A stretch of DNA of 64,000 nucleotides from Neisseriaceae bacterium TC5R-5. GTDB taxonomy: Bacteria > Pseudomonadota > Gammaproteobacteria > Burkholderiales > Chromobacteriaceae. Of the stretch, positions 37,473 to 45,559 are shown one piece after another. The DNA is taken from the NCBI GenBank assembly GCA_020830965.2, contig JACCFC020000018.1, positions 1 through 64,000 of the forward strand. Direction: 5' to 3'. Position numbers and translations under genes: made by a program. Every line of letters starts with the position of its first letter. The first letter of the stretch is position 1. Below the pieces are notes generated by a model. That model worked only from the letters and a program-made list of their open reading frames with translations, was not told the DNA's origin and made no database searches.

Positions 37473-38342
37473 TCAGTTTCTCTCTTGGCTCAATTGATGC
37501 CGTGACAAAGTGCGTTGTGCCAGCGCAATCACCGGTGCATCCACCATGCGCCCATCCACCGAACAGGCGCCACCAATAGCTAGCTGGGCGGCATCCAGTA
37601 CCCGCTGTGCCCACTGACACTCTTCCACACTTGGGGTAAAAGCAGCATGTACGGTTGCCAGTTGTTGCGGATGAATACATAGCTTGCCGCCAAAACCACA
37701 GCGTAGGCTGCGCTCACTATCCTGCAGCAGCGCTTGCTGATCATGAATGGCCGGGGTGACGCCGTCTACAGGTGCGGCCAGCCCGGCACAACGCGAAGCT
37801 AGTACCAAAGCCCAGCGTAACGGAGCCAGTTCCACTTGATCAGGCCCGCACTGAATGCCGAGATCGACTTGCAGATCAATATGCCCCAAAGCAATACGCA
37901 GCACCTGCGGTGCACGGGTGATGGCATCGACAGCCGCTACGCCTTGAGCACTTTCTATCATCGGTAGCAAGGCGAGCCCCGGACAGGCTGCCGCAATAGT
38001 TGCCAGCGACTGAGCGCTTTCAACTTTCGGAACCACAATACTCGCCAGGCCATTAGCAGCTAAAGCACTAACCAGTGCCACATCGGCATCATGCCACTGA
38101 CTGCCTGGCGCATTGATACGCAGCAGCACACGGTAACGCTCGCTTGCTGGCACCACCGACCAGGCCAGACGCACCACATCGCGAGCGGCAGCACGCGCAT
38201 GCGGCGCAACGGCGTCCTCCAGATCAATAATCACGGCGTCGGCACCGCTCTGCAACGCTTTGGTATAGCGTTCCGGTCGGTCGGCAGGGACAAACAGGAA
38301 GCTGCGGGCCTGTGCGATTTGATTGCTTGTCTTGCTACTCAT
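37473..38342 (-). CDS. CitE-like CoA lyase, probable (S)-citramalyl-CoA lyase
   Basis: This HpcH/HpaI-CitE family aldolase of 289 residues has the barrel start ARSFLFVPADRPERYTKALQ, the metal site DAVIIDLEDAV, an arginine in LLRINAPGS and the MIESAQG motif with the metal-binding Glu. GGKLCIHPQQL is the C-terminal signature. In this operon context it most likely cleaves citramalyl-CoA to pyruvate and acetyl-CoA, as Ccl/RipC does in itaconate degradation; citryl- or malyl-CoA is possible. It begins directly at the stop of the MmgE/PrpD gene. Confidence 0.88.
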   Translation of the reverse strand: MSSKTSNQIAQARSFLFVPADRPERYTKALQSGADAVIIDLEDAVAPHARAAARDVVRLAWSVVPASERYRVLLRINAPGSQWHDADVALVSALAANGLASIVVPKVESAQSLATIAAACPGLALLPMIESAQGVAAVDAITRAPQVLRIALGHIDLQVDLGIQCGPDQVELAPLRWALVLASRCAGLAAPVDGVTPAIHDQQALLQDSERSLRCGFGGKLCIHPQQLATVHAAFTPSVEECQWAQRVLDAAQLAIGGACSVDGRMVDAPVIALAQRTLSRHQLSQERN

Positions 38343-39695
38343 TTATTGCTCCAGTAATTTATCCACACGCGGCCATTGCGCGATATGCCATAGTTTCGCT
38401 AGCACCTGACGCATTTCTGCCGGCTGTGCGCCGCCACTAAATGCGGCCAGTCGTAACGCTTTATCGGTGATTTCGGTGCGGCTCAAGCTATTGCCGGGGT
38501 CGCCCTTGGGTTCATCCACACGACCGGAGCAGATGCGGCCATCAACAGTGTACACAGTGACCTTGCCTATCCAACGCTGCGGATAAGCAAGGTCTACTTC
38601 CGTATCCAAGACCATCTCCACCTGTGCACAGAGCTGCCGGGTGGCCGGGTCGCAATAGTGTTGTTCAAACTCAACCAGTCCGGCATGCCCATATTGCGCA
38701 ACCAATGCCAGCACGGTTCCCATTGAGAACTTGCTCTGGTGTACGGTTTGCGGATTACTCACCGGCCCGAGCACATCTATCGCCCCCTGATGCACATGAC
38801 ACACCACACGGCTCAGTTGCGATGGCTGCAATTGATACTGCTGCATCACTTGTAACAAGGCATCGGCTGCCGGATGGGTATGACGACAGGAGGCATGGTA
38901 TTTGAAGGAGGTTTCCAGCGTTGCCCAGCGTGAGCCTAGTCTATCCACCAGCCTGGCCGGATCGGTATCCTGCGACATACCAGCCGCCATACCCTGCATC
39001 CCCTCAAGGATATCGGCAGCACCGGTAAACCCGTCCTTGGCCAGATAAGCCGACATCACGCCAGCCCCTGCAGCATGAGCGGTATGTAATTGCTTGGAAT
39101 CAGCCGCCGTGCGCAGAAACTCCCACAAACCCGCTGACTGTGTTCCGGCCGAGCCCAGTGCATGCTGCATTTGCTGCGCATTCAGTCCCAGCAGTTGTCC
39201 TGCCGCGACCGCCGCCGCCAGCGTGCCGACCGTACCGGTAGTGTGAAACACTTTATAGTGCGAACGCCCAAGGAATTCGCCTACACGAATACCAACTTCG
39301 TAGCCTGCTACCGCCGCAGTAAGTAATTGCTGGCCACTGGCTCCCAGGCTCTGGGCCACGGCCAGCGCAGCAGGAAAGACCACGGTCGCGGGGTGAAATA
39401 CCGAACCATTGTGCACATCATCCTGCTCAGCAATATGCGAAGCAGCAGCATTCATCATCGCGGCCAGATAGGGGCTGCTGCTGCCACGGTTAACAATCAC
39501 TTCAGCTGGCCCTTGTGCCGGCCCCATTAGCTGAGCAAACCGGGCAATACTGTTAACTGGGCGACTGCCATGCCCAGCGACGGCTGAGGCAAACCAGTCA
39601 ACAAACAGCTCTTCAATCTTGCTGACGACCGCGCCAGGCAACTGCTCAAAACGTAAGTTGGCAGCAAAAGCGGCCAATTCGGCACTGGCTTGCAT
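38343..39695 (-). CDS. MmgE/PrpD family protein
   Basis: This 450-residue protein belongs to the 2-methylcitrate dehydratase / cis-aconitate decarboxylase superfamily. EELFVDWFASAVAG and IAEQDDVHNGSVFHPATVVFPAALA are typical, as is KYHASCRHTHPAADAL in the central part. It is distinct from the second, true PrpD-type gene at 53723. A homologue of this class occurs in the Pseudomonas itaconate gene cluster with unclear function. It lies 40 bp after the TRAP binding protein gene and abuts the CitE-like gene. Confidence 0.9.
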   Translation of the reverse strand: MQASAELAAFAANLRFEQLPGAVVSKIEELFVDWFASAVAGHGSRPVNSIARFAQLMGPAQGPAEVIVNRGSSSPYLAAMMNAAASHIAEQDDVHNGSVFHPATVVFPAALAVAQSLGASGQQLLTAAVAGYEVGIRVGEFLGRSHYKVFHTTGTVGTLAAAVAAGQLLGLNAQQMQHALGSAGTQSAGLWEFLRTAADSKQLHTAHAAGAGVMSAYLAKDGFTGAADILEGMQGMAAGMSQDTDPARLVDRLGSRWATLETSFKYHASCRHTHPAADALLQVMQQYQLQPSQLSRVVCHVHQGAIDVLGPVSNPQTVHQSKFSMGTVLALVAQYGHAGLVEFEQHYCDPATRQLCAQVEMVLDTEVDLAYPQRWIGKVTVYTVDGRICSGRVDEPKGDPGNSLSRTEITDKALRLAAFSGGAQPAEMRQVLAKLWHIAQWPRVDKLLEQ

Positions 39696-39735
39696 CGCTA
39701 TATCTCCCTTTATATTGAACGCTTATTCTTAAAAT

Positions 39736-40743
39736 TTAATGACGTCTCTCAAGCGCAGCGTAGATTTCTTGAATGAGCCCCGCCCCTACGCGTGAGGCAA
39801 TCATTTTATGCACGGGCTTAAGTTGCTTGATCCAGGCTTGTCGTTCCTGATCCGTCAGCATATGCAGCTGAATCTTGCCGCTGGCTTTCATCGCTACAAT
39901 GGCTGCATCGTTATCTTTTTGCGCAATCACATCATTGCGCTGTGTCGCTTCCTTCATCGCCTGCGCCAGTACGCTGCGGATATCCGGCGGCAGACCATCC
40001 CAGAACTTTTTGTTAACGATGACGGCGTAACCGATGTAACCATGATTGGTCAGTGCGCCATAACGCTGCACTTCATGGGTTTTTTGCGTATAGATATTGG
40101 AAGGTGTGTTTTCCGTCCCATCGACCACACCGGTCTGCAAGGCCTGGTACACCTCAGAAAAAGCCATAACCTGCGGTATGGCTCCCAACGCACGCATCTG
40201 CGCTTCTAATGCCTTGGATGACTGAATACGTACTTTCAGCCCCTTCATATCTGTTGGCTGTCTGATTGGGGTATTGGCGGTCATGATCTTGAAGCCGTTA
40301 TCCCAGTAAGCCAGCCCCACCAAACCTTTCGGCTCTAATTTGCTGAGTAATTTACGGCCGACCGGGCCCGCGGTAATGGTGTGTAAAGCGCGCTTGTCCG
40401 GAAAGATATAAGGCAGATCAAACACATCAAACTCTTTGATGCCCATCGGCCCAAACTTGCTCAGTGATGGCGCCAGCATCTGCACTGCACCCAGTTGCAG
40501 CGCTTCCAGTTCTTCCTTGTCCTTATAGAGTTGACTATTAGGGTAGACCTGCACCTTCACCCTGCCCTTGCTCAACACGGCAGCACGTTGGGCGAAGAAA
40601 TCCGCCGCCGCTCCTTTGGGGGTATTGGGGGCAACGACGTGGCTGAATTTGATAATAATGGGCGCGGTTTGTGCCCAGCTCAGTGGGCTGGCCAGCGCGA
40701 TAGCGCCGATCACTAGCCATCGCCGAGTAAGGGTGTCGAACAT
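39736..40743 (-). CDS. TRAP transporter substrate-binding protein, DctP type
   Basis: This periplasmic receptor for a carboxylic acid has 335 residues, a signal peptide ending SPLSWAQ (about residue 25) and the DctP fold. IIIKFSHVVAPNTPKGAAADFFA starts the mature protein, and the carboxylate-binding Arg lies in the MKGLKVRIQSSKALEAQ block. VYQALQTGVVDGTENTPSNIYTQK is a strong family motif. The small (DctQ) and large (DctM) membrane subunits are not encoded next to it or anywhere in the window. It sits between the CoA-transferase and MmgE/PrpD genes, so its ligand is probably the acid activated by the CoA-transferase. Confidence 0.93.
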   Translation of the reverse strand: MFDTLTRRWLVIGAIALASPLSWAQTAPIIIKFSHVVAPNTPKGAAADFFAQRAAVLSKGRVKVQVYPNSQLYKDKEELEALQLGAVQMLAPSLSKFGPMGIKEFDVFDLPYIFPDKRALHTITAGPVGRKLLSKLEPKGLVGLAYWDNGFKIMTANTPIRQPTDMKGLKVRIQSSKALEAQMRALGAIPQVMAFSEVYQALQTGVVDGTENTPSNIYTQKTHEVQRYGALTNHGYIGYAVIVNKKFWDGLPPDIRSVLAQAMKEATQRNDVIAQKDNDAAIVAMKASGKIQLHMLTDQERQAWIKQLKPVHKMIASRVGAGLIQEIYAALERRH

Positions 40744-40872
40744 GGGTATTCTCCTGTGTCTGTATCAATATGGCGCCCAGTTTCTGTGAACGGGTCGCAT
40801 GCGAGCACCAAGCCCTGCTAATGCCTTACACCTCCTGGCTGCCAATGCTGGTTTGTATTTTGTTAGCGATGC

Positions 40873-42057
40873 TTACACCACGCCGGCAGTGCGCAACTGG
40901 GCAATCGCTTCCTCACTCTGTCCCAGCGCTTGCAAAATGGCATCGGTGTGCTCTCCTAACCGCGGTATTGCCTCCATCCGATAGTCGAAGCTGGAGTGTC
41001 GCCCCGGCGGCAGCAAGGCCGGGATCAAACCAACCGGCGAATCAACGTTTTGCCAGCGTCCACGTGCCTGTAATTGTGGATGAGCCCATAAACCAGCCAT
41101 ATCATTGACGCGCGCATTGGCAATCTGTGCCTGATCCAGACGCTGCAATACCTGGGTACTGCTGAGTTGAGCGAACACGTCCAGAATAATGGCCTGAAGC
41201 GCCTCGCGGTTTTCATTGCGGTGGGCGTTGGTGCTAAAACGCGGGTCCTTGGACAGTTCATCATGCTGCAGCACCACCTCACAGAACAGCTTCCACTCCC
41301 GCTCGTTCTGTAAGCCCAGCATCACCGTACCGCCATCACCAGCGATAAACGGGCCATATGGATAAATGGTGGCATGTGCCGCACCACTGCGCGGGGGTGG
41401 CGGCTCGCCGGCAAAGGCGTAGTACATCGGGTAGCCCATCCATTCCGCCAGCGCTTCGAGCATAGACACATCAATATGCCCACCACGGCCGGTTTTGCCA
41501 CGCTGTAACAGCGCCGCCAGAATGCTGCTATAGGCATACATGCCAGCAGCAATATCAGCCACCGAGTTGCCCGCCTTGCATGGCTCCTCCGGGGTGCCCG
41601 TCACACTGAGAAAACCCGCTTCGCTCTGAATCAGCAGGTCATAAGCTTTTTTGTCACGGTAAGGACCATCCTCACCATAGCCGGAGATATCACACACGAT
41701 CAACCGTGGATACACGGCGCTGAGTGCGGCGAAACTCAAGCCCAGCCGTGCTGCCGCACCCGGGGCCAGGTTCTGCACCAGCACATCGGCCTCGCCCAGT
41801 AACTGCTGCAGAATCGCCTGTGCTACCGGCTGTTTAAGATCCAAGGTCAGGCTTTCCTTGGAACGATTCACCCACACGAAATGCGAAGCTTCGCCACGAA
41901 CACGCTCATCATAAGCACGGGCAAAATCTCCTACGCTAGGGCGTTCCACCTTAATCACACGCGCACCCAGATCAGCCAGTTGGCGGGTACATAAGGGCGC
42001 AGCAATTGCGTGCTCCAGTGAAATAACGGTGATGCCGTCCAACGGTCTAGTGCTCAT
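40873..42057 (-). CDS. Class III CoA-transferase (CaiB/BaiF), probable itaconate CoA-transferase
   Basis: It moves CoA from a donor such as succinyl-CoA to a carboxylic acid. The catalytic Asp is Asp168 in GNSVADIAAG. VISLEHAIAAPLCTRQLADLGARVIKVERP is the family N-terminus and GRGGHIDVSMLEAL the central motif. Length 394. Its operon partners (MaoC-type hydratase, CitE-like lyase, acyl-CoA dehydrogenase, MmgE/PrpD, DctP) reproduce the Pseudomonas aeruginosa itaconate cluster, where the corresponding gene is ict/ripA. Mesaconate or citramalate is an alternative substrate. Confidence 0.9.
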   Translation of the reverse strand: MSTRPLDGITVISLEHAIAAPLCTRQLADLGARVIKVERPSVGDFARAYDERVRGEASHFVWVNRSKESLTLDLKQPVAQAILQQLLGEADVLVQNLAPGAAARLGLSFAALSAVYPRLIVCDISGYGEDGPYRDKKAYDLLIQSEAGFLSVTGTPEEPCKAGNSVADIAAGMYAYSSILAALLQRGKTGRGGHIDVSMLEALAEWMGYPMYYAFAGEPPPPRSGAAHATIYPYGPFIAGDGGTVMLGLQNEREWKLFCEVVLQHDELSKDPRFSTNAHRNENREALQAIILDVFAQLSSTQVLQRLDQAQIANARVNDMAGLWAHPQLQARGRWQNVDSPVGLIPALLPPGRHSSFDYRMEAIPRLGEHTDAILQALGQSEEAIAQLRTAGVV

Positions 42058-42078
42058 GACAGGCTCTCTCCAGACAAA

Positions 42079-43242
42079 TCAAAACGAGCGTGGCAGGCCC
42101 AGCACATGCTCGGCCACATAGGAATAGATCAGATTGGTGGAGATCGGTGCCACCTGATACAAACGCGTTTCGCGGAATTTGCGCTCGACATCGTACTCAT
42201 GGGCAAAACCGAAGCCACCATGGAACTGGATACAGGCATTGGCTGCCTCCCAACTGGCTTTGGCAGCCAGATACTTGGCCATATTCGCCTCGGCCCCGCA
42301 GGCTTGCTGTGCATCAAACAGGGCACAGGCTTTAAAACGCATCAGATTGGCCGCTTCTACCTCGATATAGGCATCGGCAATCGGAAACTGCACGCCCTGG
42401 TTCTGGCCGATTGGCCGGCCAAACACCACCCGCTCATTAACATACTTGATCACCCGATCAAGAAACCAATAACCGTCACCGATACACTCAGCAGCAATCA
42501 GCGTACGCTCGGCATTCAGGCCATCCAGAATGTATTTGAAGCCCTTACCCTCTTCGCCAATCAGATTTTCTGCCGGAATTTCCAGATTCTCGAAAAACAA
42601 CTCATTGGTTTCGTGATTGACCATATTCGAGATCGGCCGCACAGTGAGCCCGGATTTTTCTGCCTGACGCAAATCCACCATAAAAATGGACATGCCCTCG
42701 GACTTCCTGCTGACCTCAGCTAAGGGCGTGGTACGTGCCAGCAGAATCATCCACTCGGAATGCTGTACCCGTGAAATCCACACTTTCTGGCCATTCACCA
42801 CATAACGATCCCCCTTGTTCACTGCGGTGGTCTTAATCTTGGTGGTGTCGGTACCAGTGCTAGGTTCGGTCACGCCCATGGACTGCAAACGCCATTCACC
42901 ACTAGCAATCTTAGGTAGATACAGCGCCTTCTGAGCGGCAGAGCCGTGTCGCAGCAAGGTACTCATATTGTACATCTGGCCATGACAGGCACCGGAGTTG
43001 CCGCCGCTACGGTTAATCTCCTCCATAATGACCGAGGCCTCGGCCAGACCCAGACCGGAACCGCCATATTCTTCCGGAATCAACGCGGCCAACCATCCCG
43101 CCTTGGTCAACGCCTCAACAAATGCTTCCGGGTAGGCGCGCTGCTCATCAATCTTACGGTGATACTCATCGGGAAACTCCGCACACAAGGCGCGCACGGC
43201 ATCACGGAACTCCTGGTACTGATCGGGGGCTTGTTTAATCAT
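42079..43242 (-). CDS. Acyl-CoA dehydrogenase family protein
   Basis: This FAD-dependent alpha,beta-dehydrogenase has 387 residues. LQSMGVTEPSTGTDTTKIKTTA binds substrate and flavin, YVVNGQKVWISRVQHSEWM follows, and the C-terminal ACIQFHGGFGFAHEYDVERKFRETRLYQVAPIS contains the conserved flavin/adenosine region. ATG 43242 fits AAGAGGCG upstream; the longer frame is discarded. It is 21 bp before the CoA-transferase gene and 33 bp after the MaoC gene. An acyl-CoA dehydrogenase is also part of the Pseudomonas itaconate locus, but its step there is not established. Confidence 0.92.
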   Translation of the reverse strand: MIKQAPDQYQEFRDAVRALCAEFPDEYHRKIDEQRAYPEAFVEALTKAGWLAALIPEEYGGSGLGLAEASVIMEEINRSGGNSGACHGQMYNMSTLLRHGSAAQKALYLPKIASGEWRLQSMGVTEPSTGTDTTKIKTTAVNKGDRYVVNGQKVWISRVQHSEWMILLARTTPLAEVSRKSEGMSIFMVDLRQAEKSGLTVRPISNMVNHETNELFFENLEIPAENLIGEEGKGFKYILDGLNAERTLIAAECIGDGYWFLDRVIKYVNERVVFGRPIGQNQGVQFPIADAYIEVEAANLMRFKACALFDAQQACGAEANMAKYLAAKASWEAANACIQFHGGFGFAHEYDVERKFRETRLYQVAPISTNLIYSYVAEHVLGLPRSF

Positions 43243-43275
43243 GGAAGACTCGCCTCTTAAAGATGTCGAAACCAC

Positions 43276-44172
43276 TCAGCACAATTCGGCCGTAGCCTGC
43301 ATACTCAGCCAAGCATCGTGATCCTGCGCCCATAGCCGCACACTGCGGCCGTCTGCGGATGGCTGCCCTTGCAAACGTAGCCGTTGCTGGTCAAACATCG
43401 GGCGCAATGCCTTGAATTCAAAACGCTTGAAACGTGCATCTGGGCACTGCCGGCGCACTAGGTCAACCAGCAGTGTCGCCACCAGCGGCCCATGCACAAT
43501 CAGGCCCGGATAGTTTTCCTGCTCGGTAACATAGGCGTGGTCATAGTGAATACGGTGGCCATTAAAAGTCAGTGCCGAGTAACGAAACAGCAGCACCGGA
43601 TCGGGAATCAACTCACGCTGCCACAAGGCATCCTGCTCGGCAGCCATCGGCGCAGGTGCCACCTCACCGGGAAGCGCCGCGGCACGGTACACAATATCGT
43701 GCTCCTCGGTCAGACTCAGGCCAGCAGCATTGTGCAGGCTATGCTCCACCTGCACAAAAAGCAGATCACCACTGCGGCCCGCTTTGTGGGTCACCGACAG
43801 AATACGCGACACCCGCTGCACCGCTTGGCCCACCCGTAGGGGATTATCCGGCTGCCACTGCACACGCCCACCCGCCCACATCCGACGCGGTAACGGTACC
43901 GGCGGTAAAAAGCCGCCGCGCCTGGCATGCCCATCCGGGCCTAGTTCGCTCTGCAAGTGGTGGGGCAGAAAATAGAGCCAGTGCCACAAAGGCGGCAGTT
44001 CGGTGCCAGCCAAGGGCTGCGCATCATCACGATCCAGACTGGCACTGAGCGCACGCAACGGTGCTGCGGTGATGTCATCGTGCAAGGTTTCACTATTGCC
44101 AGTCCAGCTTTGCAGATGTCTTAGCTGGTCAGCATCCAAAGTGATAGAGGGGGAGGTAGGAGTCGCATTCAT
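43276..44172 (-). CDS. MaoC-like/FAS1-type hydratase, probable itaconyl-CoA hydratase
   Basis: This 298-residue double hot-dog protein is of the mesaconyl-C4-CoA hydratase type. The N-terminal half has LPPLWHWLYFLP followed by GPDGHARRGGFLPPVPLPRRMWAGG. The C-terminal half holds the hydratase motif FRYSALTFNGHRIHYDHAYV and GLIVHGPLVATLLVDL. The expected reaction is hydration of itaconyl-CoA to citramalyl-CoA (Ich/RipB). ATG 44172 is the first start after which homology begins. It is the first gene of the minus-strand operon; a MITE copy lies about 130 bp upstream. Confidence 0.87.
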   Translation of the reverse strand: MNATPTSPSITLDADQLRHLQSWTGNSETLHDDITAAPLRALSASLDRDDAQPLAGTELPPLWHWLYFLPHHLQSELGPDGHARRGGFLPPVPLPRRMWAGGRVQWQPDNPLRVGQAVQRVSRILSVTHKAGRSGDLLFVQVEHSLHNAAGLSLTEEHDIVYRAAALPGEVAPAPMAAEQDALWQRELIPDPVLLFRYSALTFNGHRIHYDHAYVTEQENYPGLIVHGPLVATLLVDLVRRQCPDARFKRFEFKALRPMFDQQRLRLQGQPSADGRSVRLWAQDHDAWLSMQATAELC

Positions 44173-44300
44173 GCAGACGATATTCGCCGCAGTAGCAAAC
44201 CTAGACAATCAAGATTTTCAAGATAGAGACTTCGCTTATTTCGAAGTCTATTAGCAAAAGCTAAAAAACCAGATCAAAGCTTTAGCACTCGCTCATCTAA

Positions 44301-44379
44301 GAGCCGCTAACAAAAGCTCGAAGAGCCCTTGAACCAAGACATACCGATAACGCGGGATCAGGGGTTTTGTTAGCGGCGC
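44301..44379 (+). repeat. MITE-like element, copy D (79 bp, internally deleted)
   Basis: The left end GAGCCGCTAACAAAAGC and right end GTTTTGTTAGCGGCGC are flanked by a perfect TAA duplication (44298-44300 and 44380-44382). Part of the middle is lost. It lies upstream of the acid-degradation operon and touches the small open frame at 44379. Confidence 0.75.
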
Positions 44380-44567
44380 TAAGTATTGGCTGACGACAAG
44401 GCTGGTGGCTTCCTGTGTTTCAATTTGGCAGTAAAACTTCGGTAATTGACACCCGCCTCCAATAAATAAAAAAACAGCACGGCCATGACAAGCCGACCGG
44501 CAAAAAATAACCGGCAACGCCGCCAAGAACGCCGAATATCCAATATGTACCTAGCTTGGTTCATCAT
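44379..44567 (-). CDS. Doubtful small membrane ORF ending at the MITE
   Basis: This 62-codon frame has one hydrophobic segment (RLVMAVLFFYLLEAG) between basic flanks. Its TAG stop is formed by the TTAGCGCC end of MITE copy D, so a longer ancestral gene may have been truncated there. No family is recognised and no ribosome binding site stands out. It may not be a gene. Confidence 0.2.
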   Translation of the reverse strand: MMNQARYILDIRRSWRRCRLFFAGRLVMAVLFFYLLEAGVNYRSFTAKLKHRKPPALSSANT

Positions 44568-44641
44568 GTACTATTAGCCGGGCACCACGGAACAATTCAG
44601 CGTTCTTGCCTTTTTATCATTTGACATTTAGGTTGGCACAT

Positions 44642-45316
44642 ATGCACATCGGATTGATTGTCGGCATCGGTCCCGCAGCAACTGACTACTACTATCGGTA
44701 TCTTATTTCTACATTGGCGCGAGCAGGCCAGGATCTGAATCTGACGATGGCCCATGCAGATACAAAAACCTTGCTGCAAAACCAATCCGAGGGAAATATC
44801 GACGCTCAGGTGGCTATCTATCATCAACTAAGCAACAGACTACAACGTGCCGGCATTGAACAGATTGCTATCACATCCATTGCCGGCCATTTCTGTATTG
44901 ACGCATTCAAGGAGGTCTCGCCAATTCCTGTCATTGACTTGCTTGACGTAATAAAGCTTGAAATAAAGCGGCGCGGTCTCAAGAGAGTCGGACTTCTAGG
45001 TACGCGTATGGTGATGGAAACACAGTTCTATGGTGTTCTTGATGATGTCGAAGTGATTGCCCCAGTTGACAACTTGCTTGAGGTTCATGAAGCCTATGTG
45101 TCGATGGCGAGCGCAGGAATCGCGACAGCAGAACATCGAGAAGTGTTCATGCAAGCCGGCCAGGATTTAAGCACAAAATTTGGATGTGAATCGATCATGT
45201 TGGCAGGCACAGACCTAGCCTTGGTGTTTAAAGAGGGGGATCAGCCTGGTTTTGATACTTTTAACTGTGCAGAAGTACATGCTCTAGCTATTGCTAATGC
45301 GGCGATGACACCATAA
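44642..45316 (+). CDS. Asp/Glu racemase-superfamily protein lacking both catalytic cysteines
   Basis: This 224-residue protein follows the aspartate/glutamate racemase fold: HIGLIVGIGPAATDYYYRYL at the N-terminus, AITSIAGHFC where active enzymes have a CNTAH-type motif, and IMLAGTDLALV where they have LGCTEL. The first catalytic Cys thus aligns with Ser and the second with Gly, so cofactor-independent racemase chemistry is unlikely. It may have become a binding protein, lyase or other superfamily enzyme. ATG 44642 is preferred over a start 36 bp upstream. It is transcribed away from the acid-degradation operon and ahead of the LysR gene; a link to either is unproven. Confidence 0.8.
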   Translation: MHIGLIVGIGPAATDYYYRYLISTLARAGQDLNLTMAHADTKTLLQNQSEGNIDAQVAIYHQLSNRLQRAGIEQIAITSIAGHFCIDAFKEVSPIPVIDLLDVIKLEIKRRGLKRVGLLGTRMVMETQFYGVLDDVEVIAPVDNLLEVHEAYVSMASAGIATAEHREVFMQAGQDLSTKFGCESIMLAGTDLALVFKEGDQPGFDTFNCAEVHALAIANAAMTP

Positions 45317-45347
45317 GGCACAGCCTCTCATCAGCCGATAATCAGTG

Positions 45348-45371
45348 TGGGGGGGTTAGATAAGCCCCCCA
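45348..45371 (+). terminator. Possible terminator after the racemase-like gene
   Basis: TGGGGGG (45348-45354) can pair with CCCCCCA (45365-45371), with extra pairing inside (TTA and TAA). The stem is very GC-rich but no clear T tract follows. Confidence 0.4.
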
Positions 45372-45559
45372 TTCTCAGTAAGAGCCGCCACGGAGTTAAA
45401 ACCTCGTCTAAGCTCGATAATACGTTTCGTGTTTAACAAAAAAAATCCTGCCAAACCAGCAAAAATAATTGCATAATTTATTTATCATGAAATGATTGAT
45501 TTGTCACAGTCAGGTTCCACAGTGACTGTACCACCACAATACACGGTTACCATACCAGC

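Noticed and set aside
40744-40872. Remnant of dctM/dctQ between the DctP and CoA-transferase genes
   Set aside because: A short hydrophobic plus-strand peptide can be read, but it is on the wrong strand for the operon, too short and unlike TRAP subunits.
45379-45409. Possible sixth MITE end (TAAGAGCCGCC ... TTAAAACCTCG)
   Set aside because: Only the outer GAGCCGC and inner AAAACCTCG match, with changed spacing, and no core or opposite end follows; chance or a very decayed relic.
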